A DNA stretch of 64,000 nucleotides from Pseudovibrio exalbescens DSM 16456 (GCF_000422785.1 NZ_AUGS01000009.1:1-64000), one strand, 5' to 3'; numbered from the stretch's first letter, positions 48,352 to 58,262 are shown. The notes: generated by a model not told the origin, from the sequence alone. Program-made: numbers and translations.

Positions 48352-48612
48352 TCATTCCGCGCGGGCGTCGATCGCCAGAGCGTGAACCCGCTGCTCCAGT
48401 TCCTCGGACAACGCCTTGTTGATCATCCGGTGAACAGCCACCCGGTTCTGGTTCTGGAAGGCTGTGGAAACTATCCTGATCCGGAAATGGGTCTCGCCCC
48501 CTTCGCGCCAGCCGCTATGGCCCGCATGCAGATGCGATTCATCAATCACTTCGAGCAGCTTAGGCGAAAACTCGGCCGTTAGCTTGCTTGCTATCGTGTC
48601 TTTCATGCTCAT
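48352..48612 (-). CDS. BolA family protein
   Basis: 86 residues. The BolA fold is recognisable by IDESHLHAGHSGWREGGETHFRI and the C-terminal HRMINKALSEELEQRVHALAI. BolA proteins work with monothiol glutaredoxins in iron-sulfur cluster handling. AGGG lies close to the first ATG; a second ATG two codons in (48606) has better spacing and may be the true start. It converges on the corC-like gene and is divergent from the J-domain gene. Confidence 0.92.
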   Translation of the reverse strand: MSMKDTIASKLTAEFSPKLLEVIDESHLHAGHSGWREGGETHFRIRIVSTAFQNQNRVAVHRMINKALSEELEQRVHALAIDARAE

Positions 48613-48738
48613 ATACCCTGTATTCCCTGAGATGAATGAGGGGTCAAGGCCTTGCGTTGCGGCGGGCGTTGCTTCTATCTAGTTCGGTTCTGTTTGGTCA
48701 GGACCTGAGGAACTCAACGCAATTTCGAATGACAGACA

Positions 48739-49356
48739 ATGAAGCTGAATTCATCCCTTTTCGACAGCATTCGCGTAAAGCCGGATAAAGAGCGCCAGCA
48801 AGAGACGCGCCATCCGCAATGCGAATGGGAGGGCTGCACCAAAGCGGGCACCCATCGCGCTCCCAAGGGCCGCGATCGGGAGGGAGAGTATTTCCATTTT
48901 TGCGTCGATCACGTGCGAGCCTACAACAAGAGTTACAACTACTTCTCCGGTATGGACGAAGACACTGTACGCACCTATCACCGCGATTCCGTGACCGGAC
49001 ACCGCCCCACGTGGAAGATGGGCGTCAACTCGGCAGCAGGCGCGGCCGCCCGCGACGGCAGCCGCACACGGGTTGACGACGACACCTATCAGGACCCACA
49101 TGAGGTGTTCCGGGGCGCAGGAACAGGGCGCCGACGCCGGGCGCAGCCCGAGCGCAAGGTTCTCGCACTTGAGAAAAGATCATTTGAAGCTTTGAACTTG
49201 CGCACAAGTGCCCGTGGTCAGGAGATCAAATCGCGCTATAAAGAACTGGTGAAAATACACCATCCGGATGCCAACGGTGGAGACCGGTCCTCAGAAGATC
49301 GATTGCGAGAAATTATTCAGGCCTACAATACCTTGAAAAAGGCCGGACTGTGTTAA
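48739..49356 (+). CDS. J-domain protein with an N-terminal cysteine/histidine module
   Basis: 205 residues. The J domain is at the C-terminus (about 148-205) with HPD at 175-177, so it can stimulate an Hsp70. The N-terminal half has C28, C33 (CEWEGC), C55 and H58 (FCVDH), spaced like a zinc site, and a conserved aromatic patch (YNKSYNYFSGM). This reversed layout differs from DnaJ and resembles a family found upstream of cobS in alphaproteobacteria. Client unknown. The ribosome site is weak. Confidence 0.85.
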   Translation: MKLNSSLFDSIRVKPDKERQQETRHPQCEWEGCTKAGTHRAPKGRDREGEYFHFCVDHVRAYNKSYNYFSGMDEDTVRTYHRDSVTGHRPTWKMGVNSAAGAAARDGSRTRVDDDTYQDPHEVFRGAGTGRRRRAQPERKVLALEKRSFEALNLRTSARGQEIKSRYKELVKIHHPDANGGDRSSEDRLREIIQAYNTLKKAGLC

Positions 49357-49395
49357 GCACGCGCTGTGCGCACCAAGACCTAGGAATTTCCACCC

Positions 49396-49420
49396 GGCCG
49401 CCTGCAGGCGCCGGGCTTTG
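49396..49420 (+). terminator. GC-rich hairpin between the J-domain gene and cobS
   Basis: CCCGGCCGCC and GGCGCCGGG pair with one bulged base, followed by CTTTGG. The T tract is short, so it may be a partial terminator or attenuator ahead of cobS. GGAGG of the cobS ribosome site follows at once. Confidence 0.4.
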
Positions 49421-49428
49421 GAGGACAG

Positions 49429-50418
49429 ATGACAGATTCAACTTACGCACCCGAAACACTTCCCGACACTGAAGTATCTGTTCGCGAAGTCTTCGGGATC
49501 GATTCCGACCTGACTGTACCTGCTTTCTCCCAGCCGGATGAGCACGTACCGGAACTGGACAAGGACTACCTTTTCGACGAAACCACGACGCTGGCCATTC
49601 TGGCAGGCTTTGCCCGCAACCGCCGCGTCATGGTTACCGGCTACCACGGCACGGGTAAGTCCACCCACATTGAGCAGGTGGCCGCGCGCCTGAACTGGCC
49701 AACCGTACGCGTCAACCTCGACAGCCACGTCAGCCGTATCGACCTTGTTGGCAAGGACGCCATCGTGATCAAGGACGGCAAGACGGTCACGGAGTTCAAG
49801 GACGGCATTTTGCCGTGGGCTCTGCAAAACAACGTGGCTCTTGTGTTTGACGAATACGACGCAGGTCGGCCGGATGTGATGTTCGTGATCCAGCGTGTGC
49901 TGGAAGTCTCCGGCCGTTTGACCCTGCTGGACCAGAACCGGGTCATCCGCCCACACCCTGCGTTCCGCCTGTTCGCGACGGCCAACACCGTTGGTCTTGG
50001 CGACACCTCCGGGCTGTATCACGGCACGCAGCAGATCAACCAGGGCCAGATGGACCGTTGGTCCATTGTCACCACGCTGAACTACCTGCCTCACGACAAT
50101 GAGGTGGAGATCGTGCTTTCCAAGTCTCCGCATTATGCCAACACCCAGCAGGGGCGCGACATCGTCAACAAGATGGTGCGTGTGGCAGATCTGACCCGCA
50201 ACGCGTTCATAAATGGCGACATTTCCACCGTCATGAGCCCGCGTACCGTGATCACCTGGTCGGAAAACACGGAGATTTTCGGCGATATCGGCTTTGCTTT
50301 CCGCGTCACGTTCCTGAACAAGTGCGACGACATGGAACAAGCGTTGGTGGCTGAGTTCTATCAGCGTTGCTTTGGGGAAGAGCTCTCGGAATCTGCCGCC
50401 AACGTTGCGCTGAGTTGA
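49429..50418 (+). CDS. cobS: Cobaltochelatase AAA+ subunit CobS
   Basis: 329 residues. With CobT and CobN it inserts cobalt into hydrogenobyrinic acid diamide in aerobic B12 synthesis. MoxR-type AAA+ ATPase: Walker [10 protein letters not shown] at 71-79, Walker [10 protein letters not shown], and sensor block [21 protein letters not shown] precedes the ATG. cobT follows after seven bases. CobN is not in the window; cobST is often separated from it. Confidence 0.95.
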   Translation: MTDSTYAPETLPDTEVSVREVFGIDSDLTVPAFSQPDEHVPELDKDYLFDETTTLAILAGFARNRRVMVTGYHGTGKSTHIEQVAARLNWPTVRVNLDSHVSRIDLVGKDAIVIKDGKTVTEFKDGILPWALQNNVALVFDEYDAGRPDVMFVIQRVLEVSGRLTLLDQNRVIRPHPAFRLFATANTVGLGDTSGLYHGTQQINQGQMDRWSIVTTLNYLPHDNEVEIVLSKSPHYANTQQGRDIVNKMVRVADLTRNAFINGDISTVMSPRTVITWSENTEIFGDIGFAFRVTFLNKCDDMEQALVAEFYQRCFGEELSESAANVALS

Positions 50419-50425
50419 GGCGCTC

Positions 50426-52324
50426 ATGGCAGGTCGCAGCAACAGCAACCCCGGCAGGCAGAACAAACCCGCCACGTTGCCGCTGAAGCAGGCCATCGGC
50501 TCGGCTGTCAAAGCTCTTTCCGCCGACAGCGAGCTTGAGGTCGCCTTCAGCAATGACCCGGCGGGTATGGCGGGCAACAAGATCCGGCTACAGGAATTGC
50601 CGCGCAATTTTACCATGCGCGACATTCACATCACCCGTGGCCAGGGGGACTCCATGGCGTTGCGGCGTGCGTGCCACAACGCAGCCACCCATGCCCGTTT
50701 CAGCCCCAAAGGCGAGAACGCCCGTGCCATCTATGACGCGGTCGAGCAAACACGCTGCGAGTCTCTCGGGTCGCAGCGCATGGTCGGCATTGGCGACAAC
50801 ATCGATGCCATGCTCGAAGAGCGGTACCGCCGCAAGGACCTGGCACAGGTCTCCAGCCGTGATGAAGCACCGTTGGAAGACGCCGTCGCCTTGATGGTGC
50901 GAGAGCGTTTGACCGGTCGCAAACCGCCCAAGAGCGCCGAAAAGCTCGTTGAGCTATGGCGTCCGTGGGTGGAGGACAAGGCTGGGCCTGATCTGGACAA
51001 TCTGGCCACTACCGTCGAGGACCAAGGCAAGTTCTCCCTGCAGATCCGGGACCTGCTGTCCCATCTCGATATGGCCGATGAAATCGGCGAGGATCCTCAG
51101 GAAGACCCTGAGGAACAAGAGGGTAGTACCGAGGAGCCGGACAATCGCAACGACACCAGCGGCGATGCCGAGCAGGATCAAGGCGAGCAGGAAGCTCCCG
51201 CTCAGGACGAGCAGCTTTCTGGTGAGGAACAGCAGGCCGGCGAGACCGAGGGTGATGAAAGCTCCATGGAGCAGATGAGCGACGAGGACATGGCGGCCGA
51301 CAGCGAAGAGCCCGGCACGCAGGACCGTCAGGATCTGCCCTTCAGCAATCAGCCTCCCAAAGAAGAGTATGCCGTCTTTACGCGGGCGTTTGATGAAACC
51401 GTGACGGCCGAGGACCTGTGTGATCAGGAAGAGCTCGATCGCTTGCGCGGATTTCTCGACAAGCAGCTCTCTACCCTGTCAGGGGCCGTCTCACGGTTGG
51501 CCAACCGGTTGCAACGCAAGCTGATGGCCCAACAAAACCGCTCCTGGGACTTTGATCTGGAGGAAGGCATCATCGACAGCGCCCGGCTCCACCGGGTGGT
51601 GATTGATCCGCTGCAACCACTGGCGTTCAAGTGGGAACAGGACACAGAGTTCCGCGATACCGTTGTCACGTTGCTGCTGGACAACTCTGGCTCCATGCGC
51701 GGTCGGCCCATCACGGTTGCCGCAACCTGTGCCGACATTTTGGCCCGCACCCTTGAGCGCTGCGGGGTGAAGGTCGAGATTCTCGGCTTCACCACCAAGG
51801 CTTGGAAAGGCGGCAAATCGCGCGAATCCTGGCTGGAAGCCGGCAAGCCTGCCAATCCGGGACGCCTGAACGATCTGCGGCATATCATTTACAAATCCGC
51901 AGACGCACCATGGCGCCGATCCAAGCGCAACCTTGGCCTTATGATGCGCGAAGGGCTCCTGAAGGAAAACATTGACGGTGAAGCGCTGGACTGGGCTCAC
52001 AAGCGTCTGCTGGCGCGCCCCGAACAACGCCGCATCCTGATGATGATTTCCGACGGCGCACCGGTGGACGATTGCACGTTGTCGGTCAACCCGGGCAATT
52101 ACCTTGAAAAACATCTGCGGCGTCAGATCGAGGAAATTGAAACCCGCTCACCGGTGGAGCTGATTGCCATCGGCATCGGCCACGACGTCACCCGCTATTA
52201 CAGCCGTGCCGTTACCATTGTGGATGCAGAAGAGTTGGCGGGGGCCATGACCGACCAGTTGGCTGATCTTTTCGATGAGACCCCGGCTGCCGAACGCCCG
52301 CGGCGGGGGCGTAAATTCGGATGA
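50426..52324 (+). CDS. cobT: Cobaltochelatase VWA subunit CobT
   Basis: 632 residues. An N-terminal domain (1-210), a very acidic Glu/Gln/Asp-rich linker (about 215-300) and a C-terminal von Willebrand A domain with the MIDAS motif DNSGS starting at D419. It forms the ring complex with CobS. GAGG is before the ATG. Its stop overlaps the start of the phytase-like gene by four bases (ATGA). Confidence 0.95.
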   Translation: MAGRSNSNPGRQNKPATLPLKQAIGSAVKALSADSELEVAFSNDPAGMAGNKIRLQELPRNFTMRDIHITRGQGDSMALRRACHNAATHARFSPKGENARAIYDAVEQTRCESLGSQRMVGIGDNIDAMLEERYRRKDLAQVSSRDEAPLEDAVALMVRERLTGRKPPKSAEKLVELWRPWVEDKAGPDLDNLATTVEDQGKFSLQIRDLLSHLDMADEIGEDPQEDPEEQEGSTEEPDNRNDTSGDAEQDQGEQEAPAQDEQLSGEEQQAGETEGDESSMEQMSDEDMAADSEEPGTQDRQDLPFSNQPPKEEYAVFTRAFDETVTAEDLCDQEELDRLRGFLDKQLSTLSGAVSRLANRLQRKLMAQQNRSWDFDLEEGIIDSARLHRVVIDPLQPLAFKWEQDTEFRDTVVTLLLDNSGSMRGRPITVAATCADILARTLERCGVKVEILGFTTKAWKGGKSRESWLEAGKPANPGRLNDLRHIIYKSADAPWRRSKRNLGLMMREGLLKENIDGEALDWAHKRLLARPEQRRILMMISDGAPVDDCTLSVNPGNYLEKHLRRQIEEIETRSPVELIAIGIGHDVTRYYSRAVTIVDAEELAGAMTDQLADLFDETPAAERPRRGRKFG

Positions 52325-53361
52325 CACTTTCCCGGCGATCATTCCTCGGCGGAATGGGAGCCGGGATTGCCACGTCCGTCCTGCCCGGTTTTGCAGCGGC
52401 TCCTGCAAACGCAGCCACAGATTTCCGATCTTTCACCATAAACAGCAAACCGCTCACGCATTTCAATCTGGCGGATGCTTCCCAAGACCAGTTCGGGCCC
52501 TTCCGTTTTCTGGGCGGGTTGCAACTTTGGGCGCGCCAACGGCAGTTTGGTGGCATTTCCGGTGGTGTTGTCTCACAGGATGGCACGCATTTCACAACCG
52601 TCACCGATGGCGGCTACTGGATACGCTTCAATCTGCGTCAGAATCGTCTGGGGCGCCCACTCAGTGTCAGCGATGGGGTCATCGCCCCAATGCTCGACGA
52701 ACGAGGCGCGCCGCTCCCAGGAAGCGCAAAATCGGATGTGGAGGCCCTCACGCTGGACCGATCAACCAGCCCGCCACGGCTGATAGCCAGCTACGAAGGC
52801 CGTGGCGGACTGTTCGCTTACCCAGCGAAGGAACGGGACCTGCCGCCACAGGCAACGAAACTGCAGGTGCCGGAGGCCGTGCACAAGCTTGGTGGTAACA
52901 AGGGACTGGAAGCACTTGCCGCAGGTCTGCCGGACACACCGCATGCCGGAAAGCTGATCGCTATAGCCGAACGCGGACGCAGCCTGACCGACCACAGAAC
53001 AGGCTTCATTTTGGGTGCCGGGACACCCGCCTCGTTTTCTGTGCTGCGCGATGGCAATTTCGATGTCACGGATGCAGCGTTTCTTCCCTCAGGCGATCTG
53101 TTGATTCTGGAACGACTGTTCAACCTGCGTGAAGGGTTGCAAATGCGCCTGCGCCTCGTGCCGGCCAACGAGTTGCAGGCCGGTGCAAAGATCAAGGGCA
53201 GAATGCTTTACACCGCAGATTTCAGCCACCAGATCGACAATATGGAAGTGGCCGCCGTACACGCGCGCCAAGATAACACCGTGATCCTCACCCTGATGTC
53301 GGATGACAACCGCAGCCTGCTTCAACGCACCTTGCTGCTGCGCTTCGAAGTGACCCTGTAA
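52321..53361 (+). CDS. Tat-exported esterase-like phytase family protein
   Basis: 346 residues. A twin-arginine signal (SRRSFLGG, then a hydrophobic stretch and APANA, about 1-31) sends it folded to the periplasm. The rest is a beta-propeller-like 'esterase-like activity of phytase' domain ([19 protein letters not shown] ... NKGLEALA ... NMEVAAVH). Activity is unproven for the family. It is translationally coupled to cobT, a pairing I associate with Rhizobiales; the reason is unknown. Confidence 0.88.
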   Translation: MTLSRRSFLGGMGAGIATSVLPGFAAAPANAATDFRSFTINSKPLTHFNLADASQDQFGPFRFLGGLQLWARQRQFGGISGGVVSQDGTHFTTVTDGGYWIRFNLRQNRLGRPLSVSDGVIAPMLDERGAPLPGSAKSDVEALTLDRSTSPPRLIASYEGRGGLFAYPAKERDLPPQATKLQVPEAVHKLGGNKGLEALAAGLPDTPHAGKLIAIAERGRSLTDHRTGFILGAGTPASFSVLRDGNFDVTDAAFLPSGDLLILERLFNLREGLQMRLRLVPANELQAGAKIKGRMLYTADFSHQIDNMEVAAVHARQDNTVILTLMSDDNRSLLQRTLLLRFEVTL

Positions 53362-53389
53362 ACCAAGCCAATCACCACCTTGCGCACAC

Positions 53390-53423
53390 AAAAAAGGCCC
53401 CGCCGAGAGCGGAGCCTTTTTTA
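53390..53423. terminator. Terminator after the cobS-cobT operon
   Basis: AAAAAAGGC with an inner GC stem and GCCTTTTTT form a hairpin with T tracts on both strands. It lies between the cobST operon and the converging queuosine-precursor transporter gene. Confidence 0.82.
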
Positions 53424-53451
53424 AATCTGTCACTTGCCAGTCAGCCGGCAT

Positions 53452-54114
53452 TTACCCTTGAGCCGTGGAATTCGGAGAAGGGCTCAGCCACATCAACAGC
53501 AACCGGTAAGGAACCAACATGCCCATGGCCACCAGCACCTTCACGGAGAAGTCGCCCAGCGCCCAGGAAACCCAGCGCGGCACCTCAAGGGCAAACACAC
53601 CGAGCAACGGCGCAGCGCCTACCGCGAAATCATCGTGATATCCGAGGAAGGCAAAGTTGGCCGCAAAGGCAATGCTGAAAAACAGGATCGTGTCCAACAC
53701 GGTCCCAACCGTGGAAGACACAGCAGGCGCCTTCCACCATGCGCCGCCCCGCAGCCGGTCAAATACGGCCACATCCAGCAACTGGCCGAACAGGAACGCG
53801 GTTCCCGACGCCAGCGCAATACGCGGCGTGGCCAGCACGATGGACAGCGCAACAGCAACGGCAAAACCGGCATAAACCACCCGACGCGCGGCCTGCGGGC
53901 CGAACCGGCGGTTGATGAGGTCCGTCACCAGGAAAGCGACCGGATAGGTGAACGCGCCCCACGTGAGCAAATCAGCGAGATTGACACCTGCCAGCATCCC
54001 GTGAACGGGAAACTGCACCAGAACATTGGACGCGACCACAACCATGGTCATCGCCATAATTCCAAGGGCCACAGGCCGAGCGGTATTTGTCTTCGCTGCT
54101 GTCATCGGGCGCAT
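53452..54114 (-). CDS. Queuosine precursor transporter (YhhQ/DUF165)
   Basis: 220 residues, about six membrane helices. The motif TYPVAFLVTDLINRRFG and the later FGQLLDVAVFDRLR ... STVGTVLDTILFF are those of the YhhQ family, importers of the queuosine precursors preQ0 and preQ1. The frame extends upstream into rpmB, so the start must be the ATG at 54114 or 54105; neither has a clear ribosome site. Ten bases separate it from the rpmB stop, so both are probably on one transcript. Confidence 0.9.
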   Translation of the reverse strand: MRPMTAAKTNTARPVALGIMAMTMVVVASNVLVQFPVHGMLAGVNLADLLTWGAFTYPVAFLVTDLINRRFGPQAARRVVYAGFAVAVALSIVLATPRIALASGTAFLFGQLLDVAVFDRLRGGAWWKAPAVSSTVGTVLDTILFFSIAFAANFAFLGYHDDFAVGAAPLLGVFALEVPRWVSWALGDFSVKVLVAMGMLVPYRLLLMWLSPSPNSTAQG

Positions 54115-54124
54115 CACACGCAAA

Positions 54125-54424
54125 TTACGCAGCAGCTGCTTCAGCAGACTGACGACGCTTGATTTCGGTGCGCAGCAGGCGTGCCTTCGGGGACAGCTCA
54201 GCTTCAACAGCCTTAAGCAGGAATGCATCCAGACCACCGCGGTGCTCAACGGTACGCAGAGCATGGGCGGAGATGCGCAGCTTGTAGGTTTCGCCAAGTG
54301 TTTCGCTCATCAAAGAAACGTTGCACAGGTTTGGCAGAAAACGACGACGGTTCTTGTTGTTTGCGTGGCTGACGTTGTTGCCAGTCATCACGTCTTTGCC
54401 GGTCAGTTCGCAGCGGCGTGCCAT
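54125..54424 (-). CDS. rpmB: 50S ribosomal protein L28
   Basis: 99 residues. [22 protein letters not shown] is the L28 signature, and the longer C-terminal tail ([22 protein letters not shown]) is usual in alphaproteobacteria. ATG at 54424 (MARRCELTG) is the family start; AAAAAGGGTGACCCTC lies upstream with AGGGTGA as ribosome site. A near-consensus promoter stands 126 bases upstream. Confidence 0.97.
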   Translation of the reverse strand: MARRCELTGKDVMTGNNVSHANNKNRRRFLPNLCNVSLMSETLGETYKLRISAHALRTVEHRGGLDAFLLKAVEAELSPKARLLRTEIKRRQSAEAAAA

Positions 54425-54752
54425 GAGGGTCACCCTTTTTAATTAGCGCGCCCGCCATTTTCAGGGGGCGATTGTGTTAAACCGGGGAGGTCGCGGACTT
54501 GACTGAGTCCAGCGGTGCCACATCCGGCGCTGTAATGAAAAGTCGGCTTGCTATAAAGAGTACAGCCGATTTCGTCAAGGCTTTGCACGAGTCCGCGCGC
54601 GATTTCAAGCACCCGGAAAGATTTCTCGCCTTCTTAACCTCGGCGTTACCTTGTACAGGTAGCTTCGTCAAGAATTCTCTGGGACACTCTCCCCGTCCCG
54701 GAAAAGGTCGGACGCCCACATAAAAACAACGGGGCCATGGAGGTATCGCATC
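54425..54752. other. Divergent intergenic region, 328 bases
   Basis: It holds the rpmB promoter (54550-54578, minus strand) and its untranslated leader of about 120 bases, and on the other side the unplaced promoter of the DUF3108 gene. Two short open frames are not convincing as genes. Confidence 0.5.
54550..54578 (-). promoter_or_regulatory. rpmB promoter
   Basis: Minus strand TTGACG (54578-54573), a 17-base spacer and TATAGC (54555-54550). Near-consensus boxes with optimal spacing, pointing to rpmB, as expected of a ribosomal protein gene. Confidence 0.68.
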
Positions 54753-55616
54753 GTGTTCCTTAAAAAGTATTGGGCGCAATCCCCTGTGCGTCAGGTTCTT
54801 GCGTGTGTTTTCGGTGTACTTCTTTTTACAACACTATCCACAACATCCCACGCCAAGACGGAACAGGTCGGCGGTATCTATGACATTTCCATAGCCGGTT
54901 TCACGGTGGGTCGAGGCACCCTGTCGCTTGTTTTGCAAGGCAGCGCCTACTCCGCCAAGGTCGGCATGGAACCTGCGGGCATCGGCACCTTGTTCTCCAC
55001 AGGCAAGGGCGGCGCGGAAGCAACCGGCTGGTTGCGCGGCTCACGGGTTCTGCCCTCGCGCTACACCATGGCGTCCACTGCGGCAAACCGAGATTTCTTC
55101 GTAAACCTGCGCCAAGGCTCCGGGCACATTCGCAAGGCGGAAGTCATTCCCCAGTTCAAGCCCTCCAAGACCCGTATCAAGATGACCAACCGGCACAAGC
55201 GCAACGCCGTGGATCCCCTCAGTGCCGCCGTTATTCCCGTAAACAGCCGCAGCAAGGTACTGGATAAATCCGTCTGCGATCGCAAGCTGCCCATTTATGA
55301 TGGCTGGACCCGGTTCGATGTGGAGTTGGAATACAAGACCACAAAAACGGTCAGTGGCCGCGGCTATGAGGGCGCCGTGGTAGTGTGCAAGGTGAAATGG
55401 ACCCCTGTCGCCGGTCACCGCCCAGAACGCAAGAATGTGAAGATGCTGGCTGCTGCTCGAGACATGGAAGCCTGGTTCGCGCCTGTAGGCTCTTCCTCCC
55501 GCGTCCTGATCCCCTACCGTATCAGCATTCCCACCTCCACCGGCCAGTTGCTCATTCAGGCCGAGCGCCTGGATATGGTGTCGTCACTCAACACGGCGTC
55601 AAAGACCAACAACTAG
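54753..55616 (+). CDS. DUF3108 domain periplasmic protein
   Basis: 287 residues. A signal peptide (about 1-34, ending TSHAK) and a beta-rich DUF3108 domain (YDISIAGFTVGRGTLSLVLQG ... GTLFSTGKGGAEATGWL). DUF3108 proteins are periplasmic and of unknown function, possibly lipid- or polymer-related. Start GTG at 54753 with GGAGG nine bases upstream. Confidence 0.85.
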   Translation: MFLKKYWAQSPVRQVLACVFGVLLFTTLSTTSHAKTEQVGGIYDISIAGFTVGRGTLSLVLQGSAYSAKVGMEPAGIGTLFSTGKGGAEATGWLRGSRVLPSRYTMASTAANRDFFVNLRQGSGHIRKAEVIPQFKPSKTRIKMTNRHKRNAVDPLSAAVIPVNSRSKVLDKSVCDRKLPIYDGWTRFDVELEYKTTKTVSGRGYEGAVVVCKVKWTPVAGHRPERKNVKMLAAARDMEAWFAPVGSSSRVLIPYRISIPTSTGQLLIQAERLDMVSSLNTASKTNN

Positions 55617-55784
55617 CAAAATTGGCGGCAGGCTATTGCGCATTGCAGGGCCTGCACCCAGTTTTATTCCAGTACATCTTGACAGAAGCCCCCTTGATCG
55701 CCAGTGTCGCGCCAAAAATTCATGCGCGGTTCCTTGCCTGACAAGGCAGGTTGAACCTGCTTATTGCTACGAGTGAATGACCAT

Positions 55785-56741
55785 ATGCGCAGTTATCTAG
55801 AATTTGAAAAGTCCGTTGCCGACCTTGAAGGCAAGGTTCAGGAACTCAAGGTCCTGGCCGAAGGTGGCGAAGCGGTTGACGTTGATGACGAGATCGCCCG
55901 TCTTCAGGAAAAAGCAGATGCAGCGCTCCGCGACATCTATTCAAAGCTGACACCGTGGCAAAAGACACTGATCGCGCGTCATCCGGATCGCCCTCACGCT
56001 GCCGACTATATCAGCGGCTTGATTACGGACTTCACGGCCCTGGCGGGCGACCGCAAGTTTGCCGAGGACAGCGCCATCATCGCGGGCTTCGGCCGGTTTC
56101 ACGGGCAATCCGTTGCGGTGCTGGGACAGGAAAAGGGCCACGATACGGAAAGCCGCCTGAAGCGGAACTTCGGCATGGCGCGGCCGGAAGGCTATCGCAA
56201 GGCCGTTCGCATCATGGAACTGGCGGATCGTTTTGGCATCCCGGTTATTTCCTTTGTTGATACGGCAGGAGCCTATCCCGGCATCGGCGCAGAAGAGCGC
56301 GGCCAGGCGGAAGCCATCGCCCGCTCGACAGACACGTGCCTTGGCCTGACGGTTCCCAGCATCTCGGTTGTTATTGGCGAGGGTGGCTCTGGCGGCGCAA
56401 TTGCCATCGCGACAGCGAGCCACGTCGCCATGCTCGAACATTCCATTTACAGCGTGATCTCCCCGGAAGCGGGCGCATCCATCTTGTGGCGCGATAGCGC
56501 CCGGGCGCAGGATGCTGCCACCAACATGAAGATTACTGCGCAGGACCTGATGAACCTGAAAGTGATCGATGAGATCATCGACGAACCCATCGGCGGGGCG
56601 CACCGGGCCAAGGAAAGTGTTATTCATAACACGGGCAAGACCATTGAGAACGCGCTCAACACGCTTGGGCAAAAGGACGGCGCGACCCTGCGCACGGAAC
56701 GCCGCGAAAAGTTCCTGCGCATTGGTCGGAATCTGAGCTGA
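55785..56741 (+). CDS. accA: Acetyl-CoA carboxylase carboxyltransferase subunit alpha
   Basis: 318 residues. With AccD it transfers CO2 from biotin to acetyl-CoA, the first committed step of fatty acid synthesis. The N-terminus (MRSYLEFEKSVADLEGKV) and the catalytic region (VDTAGAYPGIGAEERGQ, GEGGSGGA, SPEAGASILWRD) are family-typical. ATG at 55785 is chosen; an in-frame GTG (55773) and TTG (55764) lie just upstream and the ribosome site is unclear. Confidence 0.96.
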   Translation: MRSYLEFEKSVADLEGKVQELKVLAEGGEAVDVDDEIARLQEKADAALRDIYSKLTPWQKTLIARHPDRPHAADYISGLITDFTALAGDRKFAEDSAIIAGFGRFHGQSVAVLGQEKGHDTESRLKRNFGMARPEGYRKAVRIMELADRFGIPVISFVDTAGAYPGIGAEERGQAEAIARSTDTCLGLTVPSISVVIGEGGSGGAIAIATASHVAMLEHSIYSVISPEAGASILWRDSARAQDAATNMKITAQDLMNLKVIDEIIDEPIGGAHRAKESVIHNTGKTIENALNTLGQKDGATLRTERREKFLRIGRNLS

Positions 56742-56766
56742 GGTGGCCCATAGCCATAACTATTTG

Positions 56767-56795
56767 AAAAGGCGCCGGTTTCCGGTGCCTTTTTT
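56767..56795 (+). terminator. Rho-independent terminator of accA
   Basis: AAAAGGCGCCGG, loop TTT, CCGGTGCCTTTTTT (one G-T pair), 25 bases after the accA stop. Confidence 0.9.
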
Positions 56796-56975
56796 GTTTG
56801 AAGCCTTTTCCCTCCCAAAATACAGTGAGATTTTACCCTCAGAATACTCACAGGGACTGCCAGTTCTCTCGACGGGTAACCACCTATCAACTATACCTGT
56901 CCTAAGATTTTCTGCGCAGGCAGTGGTCGGGCCACTGCGTCACACACCGCGGAAAACGCAAAAGGGGCGCGCTGC

Positions 56976-58262
56976 ATGACACGGGTTTTCGGTCACCGGT
57001 GGGGCACATCGGGGTGGAGCACATCTTGCAAATCAGGCATCTTGAGCAAGTTGGCCATGGTGGCCCTTGTTGGTGTGCTTGCAGGTTGTCAGGCCGGCGA
57101 ATTTGCCGACCCCAAGCACATGCGTCCAGTCAGCGCCTCGCTGCAGCGAGAAATAAAGGCGCAGGACATGGAAAAGACCTCGCCCATTTTTGTCCGCATC
57201 TTCAAGGAAGAATCCGAACTGGAAATCTGGAAGCAAAAGCGCTCTGGCAAGTATGCGCTTCTGGAAACCTTTGATATTTGCAAATGGTCCGGGGAGCTTG
57301 GCCCCAAGTTCAAGGAAGGGGACCGTCAGGCCCCTGAAGGGTTCTACACTGTAACACCCGGCCTCATGAACCCGAACTCCAGTTATTATCTCTCCTTCAA
57401 CCTGGGCTATCCCAACGCTTTTGACCGCGCCCATGATCGTACCGGCTCTCATCTCATGGTTCATGGGGCCTGTTCCTCTGCGGGATGCTATGCCATGACA
57501 GACGAGCAAATGGCGGACATCTACGCGTTGGCGCGGGACAGCTTCAAGGGCGGTCAGCGCGATTTCCAGGTACAGGCGTTTCCATTTCGCATGACACCGG
57601 AGAACATGGCGCGTCACCGCGACAACAAGCACTTCGAATTCTGGCAGATGCTGAAGAAGGGCTACGACCACTTTGAGGTGGCACAGGTTCCACCAAAGAT
57701 TGACGTGTGCGACGGGCAATATGTGTTCAATGCCCAGCCCACAGAACCAGGTGCCCGTTTCGCTCCGCGCGCGACTTGCCCCCAATATGAGCTGCCGCCG
57801 GGGATCGCCATGGCGTTCAATCGCAAGCAGCAAAGCGACGCCGAGGCAATGGCCAAGATCATTTTGGCTGAAGAACAGCGTGAGCGCCGTAACGCAGCCA
57901 TCGCAGCGTTCTTTGGATCGGATGAAGACAACAGCACAAACGGAACCGCACCCGCTGCAACGGCAACCAGAACAGCGACCGCGCGCCAAACGACAACCGC
58001 ACCAACGGGTGAACGTCAGAACGCGCCGACACCCACCGCGGTTGCATCTGCTCCGGCAGAAAGCGCCGGACAAGTGGAACCTTTGGCGCTCAATGCCCAA
58101 CCGAATACAGGCGGCACCGAGAATGAGGATGAAGACTCCCGCGCTTTCGGTTTCTTCAAGCGCATCTTCCCCTTCGGCTCAGAGGACGCGCCAAGACAGG
58201 CAAACGTGGCTCAGATCGGCACCCCTGCCCCCGATGCGCCGCGCCCGATTGCCAAGCCATGA
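56976..58262 (+). CDS. L,D-transpeptidase lipoprotein (YafK/YkuD type) with a long disordered tail
   Basis: 428 residues. A lipobox VLAGC puts the lipidated cysteine at C38, after an N-region that is unusually long. The catalytic domain (about 65-185) has MVHGACSSAGCYAM with H163 and C171. Homologues of this YafK type can detach outer-membrane lipoproteins from peptidoglycan or cross-link the wall. From about 295 to the end the protein is low complexity (Ala/Thr/Pro/Glu). The start could be internal, nearer the lipobox. Position after accA is usual in Rhizobiales. Confidence 0.87.
   Translation: MTRVFGHRWGTSGWSTSCKSGILSKLAMVALVGVLAGCQAGEFADPKHMRPVSASLQREIKAQDMEKTSPIFVRIFKEESELEIWKQKRSGKYALLETFDICKWSGELGPKFKEGDRQAPEGFYTVTPGLMNPNSSYYLSFNLGYPNAFDRAHDRTGSHLMVHGACSSAGCYAMTDEQMADIYALARDSFKGGQRDFQVQAFPFRMTPENMARHRDNKHFEFWQMLKKGYDHFEVAQVPPKIDVCDGQYVFNAQPTEPGARFAPRATCPQYELPPGIAMAFNRKQQSDAEAMAKIILAEEQRERRNAAIAAFFGSDEDNSTNGTAPAATATRTATARQTTTAPTGERQNAPTPTAVASAPAESAGQVEPLALNAQPNTGGTENEDEDSRAFGFFKRIFPFGSEDAPRQANVAQIGTPAPDAPRPIAKP

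Noticed and set aside
49357-49428. B12 riboswitch ahead of cobS
   Set aside because: The gap is only 72 bases and contains one GC hairpin; a cobalamin riboswitch needs about 200 bases and a B12 box, neither of which is seen.
49438-50625. 395-codon open frame antisense to cobS-cobT
   Set aside because: Shadow frame over two genes with complete motifs on the plus strand.
54499-54723. 74-codon open frame on the plus strand upstream of the DUF3108 gene
   Set aside because: It overlaps the rpmB promoter and leader on the other strand and has no ribosome site or domain.
57033-58100. 355-codon open frame antisense to the lipoprotein L,D-transpeptidase
   Set aside because: The plus strand has a lipobox and an intact HGA-x-S-x2-GC motif; the antisense product has no such support.
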